64,000 bases of DNA from Chiua virens (taxonomy: Eukaryota; Basidiomycota; Agaricomycetes; Boletales; Boletaceae). Shown piece by piece: positions 10,313-20,367 of the stretch (position 1 is its first letter; every line of letters begins with the position of its first letter). A program made the translations under genes and the position numbers. The notes beneath the pieces are model-generated. The model was given only the letters and a program-made list of their open reading frames with translations, was not told the origin of the DNA and searched no databases. The DNA lies in assembly GCA_019787685.1 (NCBI GenBank), contig JAHNUO010000002.1:1302001-1366000 (forward strand). The letters run 5' to 3'.

Positions 10313-12658
10313 ATGTCGGAGGTCGCGTCTTCTTCGCGACCCAAACCCACCGGGCGTGAACTTTACGAAGCATGTCTCTCTGGCGTCCGAGATCGCCCAT
10401 TCATTCCACGACTTAGGTCAGACACCTTGCCATATCGTCCTATCCACCACAGCCTCGTTGAATTTCGGGAACAAGAGGGAAAAGAAAACCGAGAGCGTAG
10501 ACTCCATGAACTTTGGCGACGCCTGCCCAATACAAATTTTCAGGGCTCGGAAGCCGCGGCCACTCTCGGGACCTCATTTGGCGAGCCACTAACGCCAGAA
10601 AAGGCTGAGAACATGCGGAGAGTCTATGAAGACGAGCTATTGCGGCGGTGTGGTGGCCATAATCTCCAGTCAAAGGCCGACCCACATACCTTGGCCGGAG
10701 TTCCGGGATTACGCGGAAGCAAAGGAGGCTGGTCAGTGATGGTTGAAATTCGATTCCCTTGGCTGTCCCATACTCACGAATTCTTGTCAGAGCTGTGGTA
10801 CATCTTCTACAATGACCTCGATCTGGACGGAAACGGCCATTTGGACTTGCAGGACCTCCGGCTTGCACTAAAGAATGCCGGTACGTTGCCTCGATGCTAT
10901 TACACGTTGCCAATCGGTACTCAATGTGCCTCTAGGGATCATTCTGTCTCCCACAGCCTTGGCAGAATTCATTACATTTCTGACACAATCACCCCACTCT
11001 TATGTTATCAACTTTCGACAATTTCGCGATTCCCTATTACTACTTCCTCGGGACGCAACAACCTCCGAGATCTATCGGTATTATGAGGTGAAGAGGCTCA
11101 TGGGAATTGACGGAAGGGGTTCAGCGAGGGTGACCATGGAAGGTCTGCTGCCTTGTTACTTACTTTCATCCTCCACCCATGAACTCCTTGACGTACGGAA
11201 GGTGATGTCAGTCTAAGTGCCGAAGACAGTCCCGCATCAATGGCTTCGTTGCGAAACCCAGAACCACCACCAACTCCCGTCAAGCACGAGGGTGTGCTTG
11301 AGGACGAACCAGAAGAGCAGCATGATTGGTTGCAGGGACACACAACACTCAAGTTTCTCTTGGCAGGTGGTATAGCTGGCGCGGGTGAAGGGTTTGCTAC
11401 AATACAAATGACAACTACTGACAATCATCATTGCTGGCAGTTTCGAGATCGTGTACTGCACCGTTCGACCGTCTCAAAATTTTCTTGATGACTCGTACGC
11501 CTGAGATGGGAGGGGCCCCCGTGGGCCCTAAACCCAGCGTCAGCGGCATAAAGGCTATAGGCGGTGCTGTGGCACGCATATATGCTGAAGGCGGCGTCTT
11601 GGCCTTTTGGACGGGGAACGGACTTTCTGTGATGAAGATATTGCCAGAATCCGCCATCAAGTTTATGACATACGAGACTGCTGTTCGTTCACTCCATGCG
11701 CCTGAATCCAGCACATAGTACTCAGCCTTTTGAGACAGAAACGGGCATTTGCCAAATACTGGGATCATGTTGAAGACTCTCGAGAAATAAGTGGCACTAG
11801 TCGCTTTTTATCTGGTGGTATCGGCGGCATATCCAGTCAACTCAGTAAGTTTTGGGCCACTGCAACGTTCCTATGCTGATGGCAATGTAGGTATATACCC
11901 TATCGAAACGTTAAAGGTCTGGGGTTCATCTCCCCTCAATATCTGTTGTTATTGACTTCTTGGAAGACTCAAATGATGAGTATAACTGGACAGAAGCGAA
12001 GTTTGGTGGGCGCTGCGCGCAACGTTTGGCGAATGGGAGGAATTAGAGCATTTTATCGTGGATTAACCTGTCAGTCTTCCCCTTCTACGTTGTGTTATTT
12101 TCCTAAATCGACTGTAGATCGGTCTTGTCGGAGTTTTTCCGTATGTCGTCTGTCAAGCACGTCGTTTCTTTCTTTTACATCCTTTGACAGATATGCTGCT
12201 ATTGACATGAGTACATTTGAGGCTCTCAAACTAACATATACACCTTCTATTGAATCGGACGAACCAGGAGCACTTGCTCTTCTTGCCTTTGGGGGAGTTT
12301 CAGGAAGCGTTGGCGCTATCAGCGTTTACCCTTTGAACCTAGTCCGCACCCGACTGCAAGCTTCGGGTTCCCCCGGTCATCCACAGCGCTATACGGGTGT
12401 CTGGGATGTGGCTCAGAAGACATACCAGAGAGATGGTTGGAGAGGTTTTTACCGTGGATTACTTCCAACGTTGGCCAAGGTACGCATACGCATCGCGCCC
12501 TACAATTGAAAGAAAACTCGGGACTCACAAGGATTCATTCACAGGTCGTGCCTTCAGTATCAATTACCTATTTGGTTTACGAGCATAGTAAGCGGAGGTG
12601 AGCGCAGCATAGTGCGTATCAGACGTGACGACTAATATTTTGCAGGCTCGGTGTCTAG
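10313..12658 (+). CDS. EF-hand mitochondrial solute carrier (SCaMC/Sal1 type, ATP-Mg/Pi carrier)
   Basis: Calcium-regulated carrier of the mitochondrial inner membrane; this family exchanges ATP-Mg or ADP for phosphate. The N-terminal domain has EF-hand loops, clearest at DLDLDGNGHLDLQDL. The C-terminal half has three mitochondrial carrier repeats, each with a P-x-[DE]-x-x-[KR] signature: APFDRLK, YPIETLK and YPLNLVR, and it ends SKRRLGV. At least ten exons are needed. Two places do not splice cleanly. Between LLRRCGG and HIPWPEF (about 10640-10690) the frame moves by one, and only a 28-nt GT-AG intron (10648-10675) would fix it. Near 12070-12115 one extra base remains between RAFYRGLT and IGLVGVFPYAAIDM. 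The gene is intact elsewhere. It may be functional with sequence errors, or recently damaged. Confidence 0.85.
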
Positions 12659-12830
12659 ATTCACATGACAGGAGCCTCCCGGACCGTAATATATATGAAT
12701 AGAATCTCTCGATTTATTTGTCACACATATCCTGTTATCTGTACCTCGCACAATACATGAGTCTGATCCGAATAACGGCTAGCCCTCGGCGGTTGCCGCC
12801 TCATTTTGTGTGACAACTGCGACAAGGCCC

Positions 12831-14076
12831 TCAAGCTACACGGACTCGGAGCCGCGGAAAAAGAGCGAGTGCATTGTCCCGCAGAACGCAGCCCAACTTG
12901 TGTGGTTCGCTGGCATAATGATCCTTCAAATGTTTTGTGTACCATTTCGAGGTTTCAATGCTAACCGCTAAGGTGTCAAGTGCAATCAAAGTGAGATCAT
13001 CGGACTGTAAGCAGGAGAGAAACTGTACCCGGATAGTCGCTCCCAAAAAGTACACGATCCGATGGCACGAATGTATCTATCGCAACGAGCGTTGTTGGAT
13101 GTGAGCTCAGGGCTGTTTCAAAGTAGAATGCCTTGAAATCGTGAAGAATTTCATCCGGGGATAGTGGACACCCCATGTAGTGTGACAGGGCAGCCACACG
13201 GGGGGCCAAAAACAGCGTGCTGCCTCCCAGATGTGCGAGAATGATCTTGACGTTGGAAAAGAGCCGTTTCTTGCCTGTGACAACCAGATGGGCGGCCGCC
13301 TTGTAAGTCTCGTTCGGAACCTTTTGGGATGCAAGGTTGGGTTTGAGCATCTATGGACGGATGGGATCGATCGGCAGGGATACTTGCCTCGCTAATGGGG
13401 ATCCCTAGAAAGGGATGAGGGTAGGGTGTTGATGAAGGCGTCTGTGCGCCGTGAAGGAAGACTACAGCATGCCTTCTGTTCAATTCTTCCCAAATGGGAT
13501 CGAATAGGTCGTCTGCAATGTACTCTAACGGAACGTGAGTGTCAAGCGGGGCCCGGATGTTCCAGAAAATTCCCACTGGCAGCATTTCCAGTCCCGTAAG
13601 ATGAAACGAGTGCGAAACCGTCGGCATCGAGGTGATCCATGGCAAAAGTAATTTCACTTAGTGCACCTAGGGGACACCGATCAGCAAGTGGCAATCACGG
13701 TGACTACGCTCACTGAACCTTGTACATCGCACAGGGTGGGGAGCCCAGCGAGAAAACCAAACCTTGTGGGGTATGCTGCGCGAAGCTGTGACAAGTAAAC
13801 GTTCATAGCCCTTACTTCACTTGCGTTCGTGGTGGCGATAGGGGGTGGCGATAGCATTGCGGTTTGGATGCCCATCGTATCCATGGCCGATATAGCTGGT
13901 AATGGTTTCCAGGGAATGTGTTCCGGAGGAGTGATCCAACCAACTTGGGCATTTTTCTCGATCTTTTTCTGGGCATCGAGAAAAACGTGGTGATGGACGT
14001 CTATGATCATTATTGGGCTGTGGAAGCGGGAGGCGGTCGCTGTGGAACTGTCGAGGTTGGGGTGTGATTGGGACAT
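12831..14076 (-). CDS. Amidohydrolase-2 family metal-dependent decarboxylase/hydrolase
   Basis: Member of the TIM-barrel amidohydrolase-related family that includes 6-methylsalicylate, 2,3-dihydroxybenzoate and aminocarboxymuconate-semialdehyde decarboxylases. Five exons (13719-14076, 13577-13666, 13388-13524, 13029-13350, 12831-12967) give 347 residues, a normal length. Metal-ligand motifs are present: MIIDVHHHVF near the N-terminus, IILAHLGG in the middle, and LFGSDYP near the end. LVSSYGTG and EELNRRHAVVFLHG are typical. Intron 3 is a 37-nt GC-AG intron with the consensus donor GAG|GCAAGT. The protein could also start at the MIIDVHHH methionine. It lies 128 bp downstream of an SDR gene on the same strand, which hints at a shared aromatic or carboxylate pathway. 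The substrate is unknown. Confidence 0.88.
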
Positions 14077-14204
14077 GGTGGGTCAATAAATATGCAGGGG
14101 AGGAAGATACGATGCCAACGGGTATCTTCTTTGATGATTCCTTCGGCAGCTGTTGGGAGCTTTAGGAGCTTCGCATTCGGTTCCGGTGGAAGAAACGGAT
14201 TAAT

Positions 14205-15192
14205 TCATTTCCTTGCAAAGTCTTTACACCGTTCGTCAATATTGTACCTTACGAAAGAACCACTCAGACTGAGCGGTGCGTAGAGGGAGAGATTCGCAAT
14301 CACATAGCCAACATCCGACGGCTGCACTAAGGTTCCCTCTCGATGAACGTCCAGGAAAATCTTGAGATCGGCTGGATCCATGTGAGGGGCGCCAGTAGCC
14401 CTGAGCTTCTCCTGCATCTGAGATGGTGCGTCAGTTTGCAAGTTCGAAGGAACGAGACTGGATAACGTACAGCGGTATCGACCTTACCCGGAGCAATCGC
14501 CAATGAAACGAGGGACGGCTCTTCCTTGGCTAAGGTTCTGTCGAATAATCTCCATCAGACCTGATTGACCAGGACGGGAAGTGAGAGTACCTCGCCAGAC
14601 TGTTCATGGCAGCCTTGGCTGCGTTATATGCCGCCCAACCGGGGGTGTTTCCCGTAGCAGCACCGGAGCTGATGAATATGACACGGCCTGTGTTGGGGCT
14701 GGCGCGCAAGGCTGGAAGGGCAGCCTTGACTGCGCTGACAAGTGAGAAGAAATTGACATCGAAGTGGTGTTTCCAGGCGTCGAGCGATACGGTGGGATCG
14801 CTGACGCGGGTCAGGGGGTCGAGTGTACCAGCGTTCAAGATCAGGCCATCGAGGACGGGACCAAATATGTCCTTTGCCTGGCTGAATGCTTTTGCCTGGG
14901 CGGACTCATCTGTGCTGGAGAAAGTTGTGTCTCATCGCTGGGTAATATGGACAGAGAAACTCACACGTCACACGAGATGGAAAGAAGGGACGTGGGATGG
15001 GCATCGATGAGTTGAGTTAGCTCAGGTGTGCGTGATCGGGCGAGGGCGACGACATTGGCACTGAACTCTTCGAGGAGCGACTTGACGACGGCGAGACCGA
15101 TACCTCTGATGGACTATCAGCACTGTCGGGGACACGAAACATGAATGAGGGTACTTGGATGCGCCGGTGACGACGACGACAGGCTTGGCCAT
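14205..15192 (-). CDS. Short-chain dehydrogenase/reductase (sepiapterin/benzil reductase-like)
   Basis: Classical NAD(P)-dependent SDR with a Rossmann fold. Five exons (15155-15192, 14965-15105, 14591-14914, 14471-14537, 14205-14417) give 260 residues. All class motifs are present: VTGASKGIGLAV (cofactor glycine motif TGxxxGIG, assembled across intron 1), LNAGT (NAG), FISSGAA (catalytic Ser) and YNAAKAAM (catalytic YxxxK). The later APGKVDTAM segment and overall shape are closest to yeast Irc24-type benzil reductase and sepiapterin reductase. It is followed by the amidohydrolase on the same strand and is divergent from pdb1, with 123 bp between starts. The substrate cannot be told from sequence alone. 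Confidence 0.9.
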
Positions 15193-15315
15193 ATTTGAAT
15201 GCGTCGGAGCCCGACTCCGTGTCCGTCCGTGGCCAAAAATTGCAACCGCGCGCGCGCCATTCGGTTCTCGTCACACCACCTTCCCTTCTTCTTCTTCCTC
15301 CTCCTCCACTTCCAA

Positions 15316-16737
15316 ATGGCTGCTCTCCGCTCCGCTTTCTCTCGCCTTGCTCCTGCTCTTGTCAACGCACGCAATAGCGCCTCATTGCCTATCCGTAGAG
15401 CTGCTCTCGCTCGCTGTTATGCCACCCAGTCCGAAAATTCGGTTTGCACTTTCCAAAAGTACGTGTCTCGCCAAACTCATCCCACCCACAGATGACTGTC
15501 CGAGACGCTCTCAACGTGGCGATGGAGGAGGAGATGTTGCGCGACGAGTCGGTCTTCGTTTTGGGTGAAGAGGTCGCTCGCTACAATGGCGCATACAAGG
15601 TACCCGCCTCTTCTCTTGCGCGTCTCTACAACTCACTCCCCAATTCCAGATCACCAAGGGCCTTCTGGACAAGTTCGGTGAGAAGCGCGTCGTCGACACT
15701 CCCATCACCGAAATGGGTTTTGCTGGCCTCGCGGTCGGCGCCGCACTCGCCGGCCTTCGACCAATGTGTGTTCTCAATGTCTCGTGTCTCACCACTGCTG
15801 ATCCTTCCTTTCCGCAGTTGCGAGTTCATGACTTTCAACTTTGCAATGCAAGCCATCGACCAGATTGTCAACTCTGCCGGAAAAACTTACTACATGTCTG
15901 GCGGAAACGTCCCATGTCCTGTTGTTTTCCGTGGACCCAACGGTGCTGCTGCTGGTGTCGCTGCACAACATTCACAGGACTATGCTGCGTGGTACGGCTC
16001 AATCCCCGGTCTCAAGGTTGTAAGCCCATGGAGTGCGGAGGACTGCAAGGGTCTTCTCAAGGTGTGTCTCAATCACCGGTCTCTAATACGCATCCTTATA
16101 TCACGCAGGCTGCCATCCGGGATCCCAACCCAGTCGTCTTCCTTGAAAACGAAATGATGTACGGTGTCGCTTTCCCAATGTCGGCCGAAGCCATGTCCGA
16201 CAGCTTCCTCCTCCCCATCGGCAAAGCCAAGATTGAACGTGAAGGTTCTGACGTTACCATCGTCGCACACAGTAAGATGGTCACTCACAGCCTGGAGGCC
16301 GCCGAAATCCTTGCCAATGAGGGTATCAAAGCCGAGGTCATTAACCTCCGTAGTATTCGACCTCTTGATATTGATACCATCAAAGCATCAGTCAAAAAGA
16401 CCAACCGGTAGGATACTTTGAACTCACGATCTGTGGCTTGTCCTTAAAACTCCTTCAGCCTCCTCATCGTGGAAGGCGGTTTCCCCGCCTTTGGTGTAGG
16501 CAGCGAAATCTGTGCCCAGATAGTCGAGAGTGAAGCCTTCGATTACCTTGACGCACCTGTCGAACGTATCACTGGCGCTGATGTGCCCACCCCGGTGAGT
16601 TCCATATGTTAATATTCCTACGCATCAGCCTGATACACATGTCTGTCTAGTATGCCAAAAACCTCGAGGACCTCTCCTTCCCTGACACGCCACTTATTGT
16701 CAAGGTCGCCAAGCGTGCACTCTATAGAACTAACTAA
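15316..16737 (+). CDS. pdb1: Pyruvate dehydrogenase E1 component, beta subunit (mitochondrial)
   Basis: Beta subunit of the thiamine-dependent E1 of the pyruvate dehydrogenase complex in the mitochondrial matrix. Seven exons (15316-15441, 15492-15599, 15650-15765, 15818-16061, 16109-16407, 16459-16594, 16651-16737) give 371 residues. The first 40 residues form an Arg/Ala/Ser-rich mitochondrial presequence ([15 protein letters not shown]). The mature part shows [81 protein letters not shown] and [13 protein letters not shown]. Intron 1 uses a GTTTGC donor, a variant seen repeatedly in this window. Assignment is certain. Confidence 0.97.
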
Positions 16738-16901
16738 TATGCATGCACACCGCAGTTTCTTCGTTACTCTGTCACCTGGTTTGGGGCCATCGTACAATCG
16801 TTATAGACGTTACCCATAGTTATGCATATGTTAGCAGCATTCCTGAGGCATGTTTGGAGTTCATTTTAATGGCAATCGAAACGGAGCATTGTTTTCTACC
16901 G

Positions 16902-19571
16902 TCAAAATTTGTTTAAACGTATCCGGACGGCATTTGCATGAGCTTGCAACCCCTCGCAATCCGCTAATGTTGCCACAACTGGCCCCAGTTTCTGCAATCC
17001 CTCTGCAGTTATCTCCTGCGAAGTGATGTGCTTCTGGAAAAATACCGTGTTCACGCCACTGAACTGACGAGCGTATCCGTTCGTAGGAAGCGTGTGGTTC
17101 GTTCCCGAGGCGTAGTCTCCGCAACTATCAAGTGTATATCAGTTATCATGATGCTGACACGCTGACAGGAAATTACTAGTACCTTTCCGGAGAATAAGGA
17201 CCAACAAACACACTGCCAGCATTCTTCACCTGCCCCACCCAGGAAGAAGCATCCCGCAAGTGCAGTATGAGATGCTCCGGCGCGTATGCGTTCGAGAACT
17301 GTAGTGCTTCTTCCGGATTTGACGTCTTCACGATCAGACTCCGTGATATGCTTTCCCGTACGATGTCCACGCGTGGCAAAGCGTGTGCTTGTCTGTCAAC
17401 CTCCTTTTCGATCTCCTTGAGCTTGTCGTCCGAGAGGGAAGAAGACACCAAGACGACTTGAGAGTCGACGCCGTGTTCAGCTTGCGAAAGAAGGTCAGCG
17501 GCGACGAAGGCAGGGTCGCACGTTTCGTCCGCAATGACCTGTGTTGGAAACCGCGTTTGTCATTCGTACAAGAACAACGAACGCGGTGCACGCTACGTGA
17601 CGTGCACGGCGCTCGCGACATCGTTGGAGAGCAACTCACTAGTACCTCAGATGGGCCAGCCGGCATGTCGATGGACACCAGTGCTTCCGTGTCGTTCTGA
17701 ACGAACATCTTGGCTGCTGTTACCCATTGATTTCCAGGACCAAAGATTTTGTCGACCTTGGGACACGTCTCAGTGCCGTACGCAAGAGCGGCGACGGCTT
17801 GGGCACCACCCGCCCTGAGGATCGCATGCGCACCAACCAAGTGAGCAACGTAGAGAACCTCGGGAGATACGCTTCCATCGGGACGTGGCGGCGTCGCGAG
17901 CACGATCTGCTCACAGGCTGCTACTTGAGCTGGGACACCCAGCATCAGAGCAGTGGAAGGTAGGACCGCGGTCCCTCCGGGCACGTAAAGCCCGACGCGT
18001 GCAATCGGGCGCGCGAAGCGTGAGCAAGTCACTCCAGGCATGGTCTCTACAACCAAGTGGCTGTCTTGGACCTGCGCCGCATGAAACTTGCGTACATTGG
18101 CATAAGCGACGTCGATGGCATCTCTGACAGCTGGGTCTAGCTTCTCAGTCGTGAACGGATAGAAGGGTGGGAGGAGGAGTGGGGTCTCAAGTTTCGCCTT
18201 ATCGAACTTGGCCGTCAACTCGAGAAGGGCAGTGTCACCCCTCTTGCGAACATCGTCAACGATCGGCTTCACCTTGGCGATCATTTCATCAGACTTCAAC
18301 ACAGGGCGCTTCAACAACTGAGCACGTTCGTCTGCACCAGTAGATGAGAGGTCCACGCTACGCATGACGATAGGCGCATTTGGATCCAAGGTAATCTGTG
18401 GTTCTGTGCGATTCTTTGAAGCGTCCTGGGCGTTCTTGTCGTTCGACACGAACTGAGGTTTTGCAATCCCTGGCCGCCGTGTGACTTTGGCGGCCTTTTT
18501 GTTCAGAACTTCTTCGATGTCCCGAACGCTGACACCTGCAGCAACACAGCGCGTGAGGGCAAAGTAAAGTAGGTCTGCAGCTTCGAACGCTATCTCCTCT
18601 TTAGTCTCCGCACGACAGAGCTCATCCGCTTCTTCTCTGATTTTGGCGTGGAGGAGCTCCTGGTCATGGAACAGCCTCCGTGTATACGATCCCTCGGGGG
18701 CGGACGCAAGGCGCGCTGTAAGGATGTTTTCAAGGGCCGCAAGCCCGTCAATGCTGCCAAAGCACGAGGGTTGCGAGAGATGGCAAAATCCTGAACCGTG
18801 CTGGATGACGGAAAATTCGAGTGCATCTGAATCGCAGTCTATGCGAATGCGCACGAGTTCTTGCGTCGCTCCCGAAGTCTTTCCCTTCTCCCATAGACCG
18901 TGCTTCCGCGATTGGTATATACCCTTTCCAGTCAAGATGGATTGGGCGACAGACTCGCGGGAAGAATATACAAGACCGAGGGATCTGCCTCCCTGGGTGT
19001 ACGATGATACAATGGTGGGGAAAAGTCCGTCAGACCTGTCAGATATAACTGGAGCAAGGAAGGCATCTGCGATGAGGATGGATGTTTCGAGTTCAGAGTA
19101 GGGTATGACAAGCGAAGCGCCAATCGAAGTGAGTTTTCTGATCGTGGAAGGGGTGGGTTTGTCTCTTGATAAGACGTGGACAGACAGGCCCGTAAAGAAG
19201 GAGGAGATGGAGCGGATGAGTTCAACATTCGTGGATGTTGTTTTGAGAAGGACGCCAGAGATGGCGTTGCGAAGGGAATCAGGTACGGCGCTGGCACTGG
19301 CGACATCGAGCAAAAGGATCAAGCGCGTTGCAGGGACGACACCTGCTAGTTTCTTGGCGAGGGAAAGGGGGACAATGACCTTTTCTATGCCACCATCAAG
19401 ATCGACGATGATCTGCTCGGCGTCTGCAGTTACATCCTCGATCAGCAGCTGGGATGCAAACTTGAGATTTTGGGTGGGCCTGGAGATCAGCGAGGTGACA
19501 CGACAGGCGGCGCGTAGGCGATCTTGCTGGAGGTCATCGGTGTCGACGAGAACGAGGAACGAAGGAGACAT
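16902..19571 (-). CDS. his4: Trifunctional histidine biosynthesis protein His4 (PRA-CH / PRA-PH / histidinol dehydrogenase)
   Basis: One polypeptide performs steps 2, 3, 9 and 10 of histidine synthesis. Three exons (17640-19571, 17183-17538, 16902-17124) give 836 residues. After an N-terminal region of about 200 residues comes the cyclohydrolase, with [18 protein letters not shown]. The pyrophosphohydrolase follows ([20 protein letters not shown]). The histidinol dehydrogenase occupies about residues 390-836, with [51 protein letters not shown] and [13 protein letters not shown]. Its metal and catalytic Glu/His residues sit in FQKHITSQE. This fusion is the normal fungal form. The gene is divergent from a small coiled-coil gene with only 68 bp between starts. 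Confidence 0.97.
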
Positions 19572-19639
19572 GGCTGCGTCAGTCAGGCTGATGAGTCGTC
19601 GCGCTTAGTCAGGTCTACCTCTTGAACACTCGAATCATC

Positions 19640-20211
19640 ATGGAGTACAACCCCAGACATCCTCAGCCGTTCACTCTCACCCAGGCAATCGCCTTGGATC
19701 CTGAGGTAGCATGGGACGGTCTGTTTTCGGGATCCTCATCATCGATCGCTGTTGCTAACACTCCAGATAGAGATCGCTCGGTTGAGAAATTCCTTGCTGC
19801 ACTTGAAACGGTCTCAATCAGAATTAAAAGAATATCTACGAGATCTCGCCCCAGAGGGAGACCTTGAAGTCAGCCAGGCTGTAAAAGAAAACGAGGTCAC
19901 AATGCACGTATTCCGCGTGTCCAATATTTTTTCTTCTGGATCTGAGGGGACTCAGAGCCTCACAGGACGAGCGCATATTTATCCTCAAACTGGCATTGAC
20001 ACATCACGGCCACTCCGTCACTTCCGATCAGACATCTGAGCCCCCCACATACTCACCAAGATCTACTCCTAGAAGCACGATTGATCGTTCACGAAACGTC
20101 GTTGGATCCAACTCGAACGGCTTAGATAGCATTGTCCCTCTCGAGCGCACATCAACGGTGAACCTGGAGACAACAGATGTCGTAGAGCAGGAAAACGGCG
20201 TATACTTATAG
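19640..20211 (+). CDS. Small coiled-coil protein, unknown function
   Basis: Three exons (19640-19705, 19767-19907, 19966-20211) give 150 residues. The central part, IEIARLRNSLLHLKRSQSEL followed by DERIFILKLALTHHGH, has a heptad-like pattern and should form a coiled coil. The C-terminal 60 residues are Ser/Thr/Pro rich and probably disordered. I do not recognise the family; it resembles small conserved fungal proteins without assigned function. It shares a 68-bp bidirectional promoter with his4 and converges on the first Argonaute gene, whose stop is 156 bp further on. Confidence 0.7.
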
Positions 20212-20367
20212 ATGCACTTGTGCTCTCACTGTGCCTTCCCAAGCATTCTAAAACGGACGTGCAAAATCGTATTGCAGATTGTTGTTACACCATTACATAG
20301 TTTCGAAAATTCGTGGGGTGCGTTGCCAATGGAAATGAACATTTTCGTGAAAGTCTCAGAAAAGGAT

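Noticed and set aside
13577..13666. Suspected frameshift in the amidohydrolase between VSSYGTG and EELNRRH
   Set aside because: A normal GT-AG intron (13525-13576) restores the frame, giving GNAAKYIADDLFDPIW.
15155..15568. Plus-strand frame across the start of pdb1 with a serine run
   Set aside because: The serine run is the pyrimidine-rich pdb1 leader read in another frame. The pdb1 exons explain the region.
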